64,000 nt of DNA from Rhynchosporium graminicola. Taxonomy: Eukaryota; Ascomycota; Leotiomycetes; Helotiales; Ploettnerulaceae. Below, in pieces: positions 37,262-47,451 of this stretch (position 1 is its first letter; every line of letters starts with the position of its first letter). Location of the stretch: positions 62,001 through 126,000 of the forward strand of contig FJUW01000073.1 of NCBI GenBank assembly GCA_900074885.1. Direction: 5' to 3'. Below the pieces are notes generated by a model. It ran no database searches and was not told where the DNA came from. It saw nothing but the letters and a program-made list of their open reading frames with translations. Both the position numbers and the translations under genes were made by a program.

Positions 37262-37266
37262 ATATC

Positions 37267-37504
37267 TGTTAGAATAGTTAGTATTCAGTGCAGTATCACG
37301 TAGTAACTTAATCGGGACTAGAGCTAGTGCATAAGCCCGGATATTAAAGAATATCTAGGATATATTATAGATAGAGAGTTATTAAAACTCAAGTAGTTAA
37401 GTTACTTAATAAAGATAATAGTCTAACTTACTAGCGTCTAATTCCTCTGTGAATATTACCCCTGTTCCTATAGATATACGAGAATAAGGATATTCCTTTT
37501 AATA
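37267..37504 (+). repeat. 5' LTR of Copia G (238 bp)
   Basis: Starts TGTTAGAATAGTTAG and ends CCTTTTAATA. The next interior bases, AGTTATAAGCCCCGGC, are in the primer-binding position. Confidence 0.95.
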
Positions 37505-38039
37505 AGTTATAAGCCCCGGCAGGACGTAACTTCGAATCGATAAAAGTAAGGCGATCGATTTAAGCCCTGATAAGTAAGATAGGAGTATTCTAGTTAATAT
37601 AAGAAGACTAAAGGGCTAAGTAAGAGTGCTAATAATTAATAAAAGTAAAGCGATCGATTAAAATCCCTAATACGTAAAATAAGAGTATTCTAGTTAAAGT
37701 AAGAAGACTAAAGGGCTACGTAAGAGCGCTAATAATAACTGAAGAGCTATAAGTAAGAAAGCTTTTAATACTAACTATATAACTTATAGACTCTAGAGGA
37801 AGATCTATAATATTAATCTGAGGATAATAAGAAAGACTATTTCTTATAAAAATAACTACACGACTCGTAGACTTTAGAGGAAACTCTATAACTATAAAGT
37901 CGAGTAGTAAGTAAGTAAGCTACTCGTAACCCTTAAACTAAGTATAGCTTTTTATATAAACTAATAGCTAGTAAACGATAAATATCTACTAACTATATAT
38001 ATATGCCGAGTTAATTATAGTTAACTTATAGAAAATCCA

Positions 38040-39330
38040 GTCGAACGTATTAAGTATTACGCGATAACTATAGGATAAAATAAGGAAAGATAATAAGCTA
38101 CTAATCTTAAGCTATAAGAACTATAACGAATAGTTTCTACGAGCTAAAGTTAAGATTAAGGGAAAGGGTATATTCTATATAATAGATACTAGTAAAGTTA
38201 ACTTTACTTAGATAACTCGAGACGGAATAAAAGGCAAAAGTATATTAGAGACTACCTTCGAAAGTATACTATTAGTATTAATTATAGATAACCTTACGAG
38301 CGATTTCGAGAGGCTTAGCGGAATATAGAATCTAGAGAAAGCTGAGAAATAAGTATCTGACGACTCGAAGGCTCTAGATATTATAATCGAAGGACTTAGT
38401 AATAATAATATTATACTACTTAATAAGTATAATTCAGTAGGAGTACTATAGACTAAACTAAAGGTTAAATATAATAGAATAAACTCGTTAATAGCGAATA
38501 TATATATAATAAAGATTCAGACCTTTATATTTAATAAGAATAATAGGATAAATAGATCGTAGCAAAACCTGAAGGAATACTATAGGAAGCTTATTACTAT
38601 TAACGCAGAAATAAGAAAATCATATTCTAATAAGGCCCTTTTCTACTTACTTACTCTATTACTCCGAAAGTAAGGTCGCTATACTACTTTCCTTGAAAGC
38701 TTTAGACTATAGCTTCTAATAACTACTAATGAAAAGGTAAAAGCCTTAGAAGAATATGAATTAATATTATAAGACTTTAGTACTAAGAGTAATAACTATA
38801 ATAAAAAAAGGGCATATATAGCATAAAAATAATATAAGCAGGTATACTATTACTCGAATTATTATTCTCGAGAGAATAGTAGTTTATTAGACTAAAGTAT
38901 AATAAGTATTTCTTATAAGTATTTCTACTATAGATCTAGCGATTACTTTATCGCTAATTGCGAATTCCAGACTATAAGCAGAGAGTATACTAAGAACCTC
39001 TAGTTAGAAAAAGAAAAGAAGAAGTATAATAAATGAACTCGTAAGACTAGATCACGAGTTAAAGATAAGAAATCGCGATCTTCCTATAATAGTAAAAATA
39101 AACGCTCTATTAAGCTAAAATCTAGAGACTCTCGATATAAGAAAAAAGGATACGCTACTATAGTAGAATCTAATTCAGATACTAATAAGGACTTAGAAAA
39201 CTCTAGAAAAGATATAAGCGAATTATCTAGTTCTAATAATAATACTATAGAGAAAGTTATATTATTAAAAGAATTAATAAGTAAGAGTACTCCTAAAGAC
39301 TAAGTAATCAATATAAGCGTAAGTTTATCT
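38040..39330 (+). pseudogene. Copia G gag
   Basis: Long frame with RIP stops: NLTSDFERLSGIQNLEKAEK, INAEIRKSYSNKALFYLL, and a zinc-knuckle relic near 38930-38965 (YYRSSDYFIANCEF). A Lys/Arg/Ser-rich tail follows (SRVKDKKSRSSYNSKNK). The order and composition fit a Copia/Ty1-type Gag. Confidence 0.78.
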
Positions 39331-42300
39331 ATAACTAACTAACTCTACTTATTTAAAGAATTAAAGCTAATATCTAAAGTCTATATATAAGTAGAGAAAG
39401 GTATACTATCTTCTCGTATATAAGGAATAGCGCTAATTAAAGCTATAGATAGAACTTCCTATTATCTAAATAATATACTCTTTATTCCTAAACTAAGTAT
39501 TAATTTAATCTCTATAAAGAAACTCTATAAAAGAAGTTACCTTAGAAAGTTCGATAATAAAGTATCTAGATTATAAAAAGTAATAAGAAAGTCTTAAAAG
39601 TAATATAATCTTAAAGCTTATATATTATAAAATATATCTCTAAAGCTTTTAATAAATAAGTAATTAGTAATAGATAAGTTAACTATAGCTAATGTAAATA
39701 GCTAGCGTATAAGCTAAAAGCACTTCTAGCTACTAAAGCAGATAAGAATACTATAGATAACTAGGATAACGTAAAAGGAAAGGAGCTCGAACGATACTTT
39801 AAGTACTATCGATAATTTATATACCTCGGACCTAATAAGATTCGGAACTTATATAAAATAACTATACTCTAGAAGAGAGTTAAGATCCCTAAGGATCTAA
39901 ATATTTATAATATATATACTCTTACGAAAATAAAGAACTGAATTCTAAAGTAACTAAGTCTCTAGCCTACTGAGATCCTCGATCTAGTATAATTCGATAT
40001 CGCTAGACTATTTCCGCTTATAATATAAGGAAACCGCTACTTTCTAATAATTATTAATATCTGTTCTCGACGAGATTAAGTAATTCTACTAAAAGCTAAG
40101 AGTAATACTTACTAAGTACTTAAGGACTAGAAAGTCGGAATTAAGCTATGATCCGGAAAGAAGATTAAAAACGCGAGATCTAATAATATACTAGAATTAC
40201 TAAAAGCTACCTTTAATTAGAAAGCTAAAGATAAAATACTAGTATAATTAATAACTATTATATTATTATACTAGAATAGACCTGCTGAAAGATTAATTCA
40301 GACTATAGAATTCGATATATATATAATACTTAAAGAAGTATAGCTACTACTAGAATTCTGAGACGAAGCTACTAAAGCTAATTCGTATATAAGAAACCGT
40401 ACTACTACTAGATCGATAATTAATAATCAAAAGACTTATCTTATAAAGGCCTTTACTAGAGAAATACGATTAATCGACTATATTCATAAATAAGGAAGTA
40501 AATACTTCTACTATATAGATAAGAAAACTATCCCAAAAGGAAAGCGTTAAAATAAGCTTATTAAACCTAATAAAGTTAGAGTCTTTATAGGATATTCGGA
40601 AAACACGACTAAGTACTTTAAAGTCTACTCTCCCGAAAGAGGCTTAATAATTATAATAAGTAGAGTTATTATTAAGGAAAGTAGTAATAGAGGATTAGTC
40701 GACTTAAGACTTCGGAATTATATAGCTAAGTCATAAGAAACTATAAATATCGCTCTAGATAGAAGAGCTCGCGGGAGACCTAGGGTACTTAAGGAAATTA
40801 GTAAAAAGGTTAATATAATAGAAAATCTATAAGTAGAAATACTTTCGTTTATTCTACTAGTAAATATCTTAAGCTTTATTAAAGAGGATATACCGGATTA
40901 TACTCCTAAGATTATCTTACTAGATAAGATACTTGAAGATAACCTAAAGACTATATAGAATAGACCTGCGAACGTACTAGTATTAGCACGATCGACTTAT
41001 AAGTCTATCTTACTAGTTAGAATACTAGGATTAGTAGAACTAACTCTAGAGTACTAGGATAACTCTATCGAAGTAATACTAATAGATTACCGGATATAAG
41101 ATTTAATCCCTAAGGCCCTAGACTAAGATTCGGAATCGATAAATAGAATACTTATAGATACTTCTATAGATAGAACTCCTATTACTTAAGTTAACTATAG
41201 TTAACTTGATTAATCTATAAATTACTAAGAGGTATCTAAGTATTTTCCTTAAGCTAGGAAAAGAGTAGGATCAGAACTAGAAGACTAAGAAGAAGCTAAA
41301 AGGATCCGAGCTATAATCGCGAAAATACTATTAAAAGAATAACTTATACGAACTAATTAGAAAGACTTATTTATAAGAGATAAATAGATAAGCGATAAGA
41401 TTAAGATTACTCTCGTAGCTATAGAAATCATAAGTATTAAGATCCTAAAAATATATAAGAAAGTAACAACTAGCTTATAAGTAAAGTAATAGATAGCCGC
41501 TATATCTAAGGAGATATTATGTCTATACGCAAACAAGACGTTCCGAGAAGTTATTATACTAGAGGGATTAAACTTAGTATCTTATAAATAGGTCTATATA
41601 GTAAAGATTATAGTAAATAGGAATATAGAGCGATATAAAGCTCGCTTAGTCGTAAGAGGATTTAGCTAAGTATACGGGCTCGATTACGACTAAATATTCG
41701 CGCTAATAGTTAAGATAGATATACTAAGTGTAACGGGGTTAAGGTTAAGCTCTCACTAACTACGCCATCTGGACTAAAAGATCACAATATACTGCGCAGG
41801 CAGTATACGCTTAACACCGTACATATACAATCGACTACCACGTGACCATTACACTAAGGCTTTTCTTAGCTATAGTCACTAAAGAGGATCTGGAATACTA
41901 ATAATACGATATTAAAAATATATTTATAAAGTCGGAACTTAAGAAGGATATATTCTTAAAAGTTCCGGAAAGGATTAAGATTAAGAATAGTTATATATAG
42001 TAAGCTTTAAAAATCTTATATAAACTAAAGTAAGCGGTAAGAGACTAGAATAAGCTTATAAAGATAGAACTATTAGAATAGGGATTTCGATAGAGTACTA
42101 CTAATCTATATATATCTATATATAAGGAAAACTTAGTTAAGCTCCTTTTATATATCGACGATATTATAGCGAGCGCTAGGAAGAAAGAGAACCTAGACTA
42201 GTTTTATACGAAACTTTCTAGAAGATTTAAAGCTAAGAATCTGAAGGAGATAGAGAAGATTCTTAGAGCTAGAGTCACCTGCGATAAACTATCTAGGGCC

Positions 42301-43130
42301 CTTAAAATCGACTAAGAATAATATCTACTTAGCGTACTTAATAAGTTCGATATTACTTAGGAAACCTTTAAACTGAAACAGATACTAATAATAAGCTACG
42401 AGAACCTTTACCCCGCGAGTAGTAATAATAAAAAGATTAATATAAACGAATACTAGTAAGCTATTAGAAGCTTAATATATATAATAATCTTTACGAGACT
42501 AGATATCACTTTTATCCTTAGAAAGCTTAGTTAATTTATAAGCGATCTAGCTAAGTACTATAGATACGCCCTGAAAGCGCTACTATAATACCTAAAGTTA
42601 ACTATTAAGATAAGAATTCGCTATAGACTAAGAGGAGAATATAATACTATAGTTCTCTACTCTAATATAGACTAAGCGAGTAATAAGGTTAACCGGAAAA
42701 GTATCTCTAGAAGTGTATTAATATTCTATAATAGATTATTCTCTTAGTTAAGTAGGAAGTAGCGCTCTATTACTATATCGAGCTGCGAATAAGAATATAT
42801 AATACTTACGAACTGCGTAAAGTAAGGCTAATAGTTTATATAAGTACTACGAGATCTAAGATACCCCTACTTTATTAGGAAGACTCTAGACTAGTATAGA
42901 TATTCGGAGATAACTAAGAAGTAATTACCTTAACTAAGAATACTTACCTGAATAAACGTTCGAAGCATATCGATATCGCTTATTACTTCGTACGCGACTT
43001 AGCGGAAACTAGGAGCCTTAAAGTCGACTATATCCTAATAGTAGAAATAGTCGCTAATAGAATAATAAAGCTACTCGAACGAGTAGTATTTAAAAGGTTT
43101 AAAGGCTAAATAGGACTTATAGAGGACTTA
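39330..43130 (+). pseudogene. Copia G pol
   Basis: After a degraded protease, integrase has YLNNILFIPKLSINLISIKK at about 39470, then IARLFPLI near 40000 and ERLIQTIEFDIY near 40300. The connection has VRVFIGYSENTTKYFKVY. Reverse transcriptase has ARLVVRGFSQVYGLDYD near 41645 (RIP-corrected reading), is interrupted by the solo LTR at 41729-41853, and continues with KLLLYIDDIIASARK near 42145, where the DD pair is intact. RNase H reaches about 43080. Stops throughout. Confidence 0.85.
41729..41853. repeat. Solo 125-bp LTR of mini-element H family
   Basis: Starts TGTAACGGGGTTAAGG and ends GTGACCATTACA, flanked by CTAAG on both sides (41724-41728, 41854-41858). It matches the three LTRs at 44033-44757. 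It keeps most of its CA/TG, unlike the Copia around it, so it has hardly been touched by RIP. Confidence 0.95.
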
Positions 43131-43168
43131 TAAGTAATAAGGTAATCGTAATATACTCTGAGGGAGAG

Positions 43169-43406
43169 TATTAGAATAGTTAGTATTCAGTGCAGTATCA
43201 CGTAGTAACTTAATTAGGACTAGAGCTAGTATATAGGCCCGGATACTAAAGAATATCTAGGATATATTATAGATAGAGAGTTATTAAAACTCAAGTAGTT
43301 AAGTCACTTGATAAAGATAATAATCTAACCTACTAGCGTCTAATTCCTCTGTGAATATTACTCCCGTCCCTATAGGTATACGAGAATAGGGATATTCCTT
43401 TTAATA
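43169..43406 (+). repeat. 3' LTR of Copia G (238 bp)
   Basis: Starts TATTAGAATAGTTAG and ends CCTTTTAATA, then ATATC. Confidence 0.95.
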
Positions 43407-43411
43407 ATATC

Positions 43412-43690
43412 TTTATTAGAAAAAGCACTACCGGGAGTACTACTAGCTCTGAAGATATACGCTGAACTAGTTAACTTACTCGTAGAATACGATATAAAGG
43501 AACTACTAGACTATTAGTATAAACGAGATATTATTAGATACCTAGTGAAATAGAAGAACTACTTATATTCGGAAAATATATAAGAACTTAAGTTAAGCTT
43601 TTACTACTTAGTATTACTAGCTAATTTCTATTAATAAAACCTAGATCTACTTAAAGCAGGTCTATAGAGTTAAAGGGAAGGTCGATTATA
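43412..43690 (+). pseudogene. Gypsy E pol end: chromodomain
   Basis: Continues integrase after Copia G: LEKALPGVLLALKIYAELVN, then EYDIKELLDYQYKRD, YLVKQKNYLYSENIQE (stops read as Trp/Gln) and FYYLVLLANFY. The pattern of an aromatic pair and a conserved Trp in Y-L-V-K-W-K-N-Y is the chromodomain of chromoviruses, which directs integration to methylated-histone chromatin. Several conserved residues are mutated. Confidence 0.85.
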
Positions 43691-44032
43691 AGGTCGAACA
43701 AGAGGTTAATAGGGACGATAGAACTAGAGAGTTCCGCGCTCGCTAGCTTAGTATCTTTAAGTACTTCCTTTCTTTCCTATTTCTCTCTTTCTTCCTTCTC
43801 TAAAGCCTTAAGAGTATCGAGATTAGCTATTGAATTTAAACTAGTAGTAATTATCTTTTATTACCTTTTATATAAGAAACGTTTCTATTTCTTTAGATAA
43901 AGAATCTTAGCTATAGCTTCCTTCTCTTCTGCATCGAGTTTCTTAATCTAAGAATCTAAGGATTCCTAGTCCTATACTAAGAGTATATAGTCAATGACTT
44001 TAATAACATATATTTTATTCAGTCGGGCGTAA
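43640..44032 (-). pseudogene. Antisense coiled-coil frame of Gypsy E
   Basis: On the minus strand, opposite to gag-pol, about 130 codons are open apart from TAG/TAA stops of RIP type. It reads LDSQIKKLDAEEKEAIAKIL (first stop taken as Gln), then a basic patch KKQKRFLYKR, SLNSIANLDTLKALEKEERE and a Ser-rich end. The heptad-like Leu/Ile spacing and Lys/Glu richness predict a coiled coil. It meets pol tail to tail at about 43640-43690. The start may lie beyond the H insertion at 44033. I know of similar small coiled-coil proteins annotated as hypothetical in fungi but cannot name a function. Confidence 0.6.
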
Positions 44033-44757
44033 TATAACGGGGTTGAGGTTAAGCTCTCACCAACTACGCCATCTGGACCAAAAGATCACAATATACTGCG
44101 CGAGCAGTATACGCTTAACACCGTACATATACAATCGACTACCACGTGACCATTATAATATTAACGGGGTTAAGGTTAAGCTCTCACTAACTACGCTATC
44201 TGGACCAAAAGATCACAATATACTACGCGAGCAGTATACGCTTAACACCGTATATATACAATCGACTACCACGTGACTATTATAATATCTCCCCTCTTAG
44301 TAAGCTCGCCCTCGAGCGCCTTAGGCCGAAGAATTGCCGTGACTACGCCGACTGATATACTACGTTAAACCCCTAAGGGTTATGACGTAAAGTACTGATA
44401 CGAGAGATCTCGAAGTCGATACTATCACCCCTTATTAGCCTGACGTAAGCAGTTTGAACATATCACGTGCGTCTCAGTGCTCAGAGGTACCCGCAGGTTA
44501 TAATATAGTATATTAGGCTCTGCGCTTTGCGCTAAGCCGACTGACTCTGCGCTATATGCGCTACGCGCTATATGCGTTATACGCCCCGTGCTCAGAGGTA
44601 CTCTACTAGAAGACCGGTTGCGCAGTATATTCTATAACGGGGTTAAGGTTAAGCTCTTACTAACTACGCTATCTGGACCAAAAGATCACAATATACTGCG
44701 CGAGCAGTATACGCTTAACACCGTACATATACAATCGACTACCACGTGACCATTACA
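44033..44757 (-). mobile_element. Mini-element H: three 125-bp LTRs and a 348-bp core
   Basis: LTR copies lie at 44033-44157, 44160-44284 and 44633-44757, and the whole unit is flanked by CGTAA (44028-44032, 44758-44762). Copies 1 and 2 are head to tail with about 2 bases between. The 348-bp core (44285-44632) has no coding capacity. Beside copy 2 it holds, on the minus strand, a purine tract AAGAGGGGAGATAT preceded by CTCGAGGGCGAGCTT, so copy 2 is the 3' LTR and copy 3 the 5' LTR. This is a TRIM-type element carrying one extra LTR. RIP is slight. Confidence 0.93.
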
Positions 44758-44762
44758 CGTAA

Positions 44763-45009
44763 TAACTATATCAAGTTAATTTAAGGTCGCGAGGCGATAT
44801 ATACTCTTTATATTCCGCCTTCTCGCATCTAGTATATAGTACTATGATTTTATTACTTAGTTCTATTTATCTTCTGAGTATAATATAATCGACTTGTTTT
44901 ATTAAGCGTTCAGGGGGTATAATAAAAGAAGGAGACGGCTGTAGGCAGTTATCGATATTTCCTTAGTTATACTTAAGCGTAGGGATACGCTAAGACAGAA
45001 GGGGGATAG
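44763..45009. other. Gypsy E 3' untranslated region
   Basis: Non-coding remainder between mini-element H and the 3' LTR, ending in the purine tract at 44995-45009. On the minus strand it would be upstream of the antisense coiled-coil frame and could hold its promoter, but no clear motif is seen. Confidence 0.5.
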
Positions 45010-45502
45010 TGTTACGAACTAGTATAGTTCTTAGTACTAAAACCGTCCTAGCACTAAAATACTAATAGTACTAACTAATAGTAAGTACTAGATGGGTTTT
45101 AGTACCTATAGAGAGTTAGTACTATTAAAAGGAGGGCACTAATATAGTTATAGTACAAACAGCGAGTAGTACTATACGCCTACTTATATTATAATAATAA
45201 TAGTATTATAGCTATAGGTAATCTAGGATCACGTGATATGCTAGACTACTAGATAGTCTTACGGGCTTACACGCTCTGCAAGATATCTTGCATAGCTAGC
45301 CTAAGGGAACGAAAGTTCTATATAAGACTAGCACTTCTGCTATTAGATAGAACCTTTATGCTCAAATTCATATAGTAATTAATACCTACTTATAACGTCT
45401 TAATTCTAACTAAGAACCGAAATTCTTATTTACTTTACTTTATAGCTAATACTAACCGACGAGCCTGTACACCGCGTACCAGTCAGAACCAGGAACGTTA
45501 TA
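45010..45502 (+). repeat. 3' LTR of Gypsy E (493 bp)
   Basis: Starts TGTTACGAACTAGTATAG, ends GAACGTTATA, then GTAAC. Its last 60 bases keep CA/TG while the 5' LTR is RIPed there; elsewhere the reverse holds, so RIP differs between the two LTRs segment by segment. Confidence 0.95.
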
Positions 45503-45507
45503 GTAAC

Positions 45508-46060
45508 TTACTGTATCGATATTATAAGAGAAGCTTAATTATACTAATACTAGATCCTTAGCTGAATATACTAAATCTACTATCGAGTTTATAAAAACTA
45601 ATATATAAGCTAGTAAGTAAAGAATAATTACTGCGATTAATCTATAATAGTATAGTATCGATTAAGAAGTCGGAAATAAGGTATTTCTCTTTATAAGGAA
45701 CCTTAAGAATTACTAGCTAAATAAAAGGCTATTTAGCCTTTAGGCAGGACTATACTAAGTTCTAGCTAAGATCGAATGCTCCTATAAGCTAGATTTACTT
45801 CCTAGATCTTCTATATATAATATATTCACTTTAGAATTACTTTTTAAGGACTTGGACGATCTATTACTAAGTTAGGAGCTATTAAATCTACTTCTAGAGA
45901 CAATCCTAAGTTAAGAAGAGTAAGAGTTAGAAGATATACTTATTATACGCCTCTTACGAGGTAATCTAAGATATCAAGCTAGCTAGCTAAGCTATAATCG
46001 ATTATCGATTCTATTAGTTCGTAAGTAAGATTAATAAACTCCTTCCAAAGTTTCGATAGT
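45508..46060 (+). pseudogene. Gypsy B3: integrase end and chromodomain
   Basis: Continues B3 after Gypsy E. It matches the Gypsy B integrase carboxy terminus: VFLFIRNLKNY-like, then a proline/leucine segment ending SLWAG-type, SYKLDLLPRSSIYNIF-like, and a chromodomain start LIIRLLRGNLRYQASQL near 45945. The chromodomain end is frameshifted or mutated beyond clear reading. Sequence beyond 46060 is not pol. Confidence 0.75.
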
Positions 46061-46074
46061 ACGACTCCACTTGT

Positions 46075-46402
46075 AACAACTCTCCTTTCTTCTTCTTTAA
46101 TAGCGCTCTATATAGTATAGATTAAAGGTCGCTACTTGATCGATATACTTACTACATACCTCTGAAGAGAGAGAGGTTATAATAATCGATATAGTCTCTT
46201 TACGTTCCTTCCTTTAAGAGTTCTGAGCAGTATTAGCAGCTAGATAGACTTAATCTAATAGAGTATAGTTATATATTCATTCTCTAGCTAATTACTTACT
46301 AGTATTAAGCTCCTATTTAAAGAAGTTATTCTATAAGAGTTGAATTTACTATCTTTTAATTACCGAGTCTTTAGTAGCAGTAAGGTTTAATAGGAGAGGC
46401 AT
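46075..46402 (-). pseudogene. Antisense reading frame of Gypsy B3
   Basis: A minus-strand frame starts with ATG at 46402 and runs about 109 codons, broken by RIP-type TAG/TAA and one TGA. It reads MPLLLNLTATKDSVIKR, later VYLAANTAQNS, RKERKETISIIITSLSSEVC and YIDQVATFNLYYIERY. It ends where pol of B3 ends, on the opposite strand. It shares only its first few residues in style (MPLL) with the antisense frame of Gypsy B and is otherwise different. No domain recognised. Confidence 0.55.
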
Positions 46403-46404
46403 TT

Positions 46405-47451
46405 TGTTATATAGAGAGTTTAGTAGTATAGTTATAATAGACTCGCCGTAAAGTAGTATGTAGATAAATTAGGCGCCTAGGCACTTAGAATTACTACTTT
46501 AATAGAAATATATTAATGCGTAGTACTAGAAAGATAGCCGGAAAACTCTGCACTTGGTATAGTATGCTAAGTATATAGTGTACGTACGCTAAGTAATAGT
46601 AATTCTCAGTACAGCTGTATCCATATCAATTTCTGACGTCTTGCAACACAGACCCGAAGGTAACATCGTCTTTCGCGGCCCTACTAGCGGCGAAATCCCT
46701 GCCTACAAAATACTCTCTCATACGAGGATATGAAGAGGAGAAGAATTAGATGGAGGTAGATATAGTTCTGTGCGAAGCAGGCTACAGTAGATGGGCTCGA
46801 ATACTTCTAAGTAGACACCTGCTACGTTGTAGAACTTTTGGCTCTCCAAAAAAAAAAGTGTGTCGATAACGTAATAGTAAAATCCACATGCAATAGCACT
46901 TGAAGCGTGGCATTGACGATTGCAATGTTGATGATCGTCTTAAACACGGCCAAACGTGGAGGAAAGCCATCAATGTCTTCGCCTCGATGTAGGAGCTTCG
47001 CCTGCTTAAGAGTCTTCCACGACTCTAATTGCAGCACAAATATCTCTTCCTACACCACTCGTACCAGATGGTATTTTCGAGCTATATGACGCAGTCTGTC
47101 ATACAGAAAAACCACGAGATACAATGGCTATTTCTAGCTTCTTGAACCAGTTGATAAAAACCAAGAAGATAATATTGATCAACCTACGGCAGATGATATT
47201 TTACAAGAGGTAATAGACTTGTCTTGAGGGTGTTATTAAGGGTATTCAGGGGCAATCAAGAAAGCAACAGACTCTAGATAGTCAATTTAGATAATTAAGA
47301 CCTTTACTATGATATGACCTCTGAGGGGATATAAAAGGTGGCACCAAATGCATCGTCTTAAGAGGGACTTGACTGTAAATACGCAAACAAACCTTGGAAC
47401 GCATTTCATCTTCTCATCGTAGATCTGAAAGCAGAAAATTTAGGTTTTATT
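46405..47451. other. Junction from RIPed DNA to the gene island
   Basis: Base composition becomes normal from about 46600, with CA/TG back. No 3' LTR of B3 is present, so that element is truncated here. On the minus strand 46822-47037 a 71-codon frame (QLESWKTLKQAKLLHRGEDI and a hydrophobic stretch TIINIAIVNATLQVLLHVDF) could be an exon or relic of a gene; I do not recognise it. The part from 47100 to 47451 reads as 3' untranslated or intergenic DNA of the amine oxidase. Confidence 0.4.

Larger units (their letters stand above)
37267..43406 (+). mobile_element. Copia G LTR retrotransposon
   Basis: Two 238-bp LTRs (37267-37504, 43169-43406) with duplication ATATC (37262-37266, 43407-43411). 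A purine tract GAGGGAGAG precedes the 3' LTR. Gag-pol runs on the plus strand. A 125-bp solo LTR of the H family sits inside the reverse transcriptase at 41729. All frames are RIPed. Removing G rejoins Gypsy E pol just before its chromodomain. Confidence 0.95.
30365..45502 (+). mobile_element. Gypsy E LTR retrotransposon with four nested inserts
   Basis: Two 493-bp LTRs (30365-30857, 45010-45502) are flanked by GTAAC (30360-30364, 45503-45507). The plus strand carries gag, protease, reverse transcriptase, RNase H, integrase and chromodomain. A purine tract AGAAGGGGGATAG touches the 3' LTR. Inserts are F2 (32940-34470), Copia G (37267-43406, itself holding a solo LTR) and mini-element H (44033-44757). 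Without them the element would be about 6.7 kb. An antisense frame lies between chromodomain and 3' LTR. Confidence 0.96.

Noticed and set aside
44043..44276. Open frame in mini-element H
   Set aside because: It spans two adjacent 125-bp LTR copies and arises from the repeat; similar for the frames in the J LTRs at 61713-61919 and 62835-63029.
46907..47089. 60-codon plus-strand frame
   Set aside because: It overlaps two minus-strand frames in the same stretch and has no recognisable feature.
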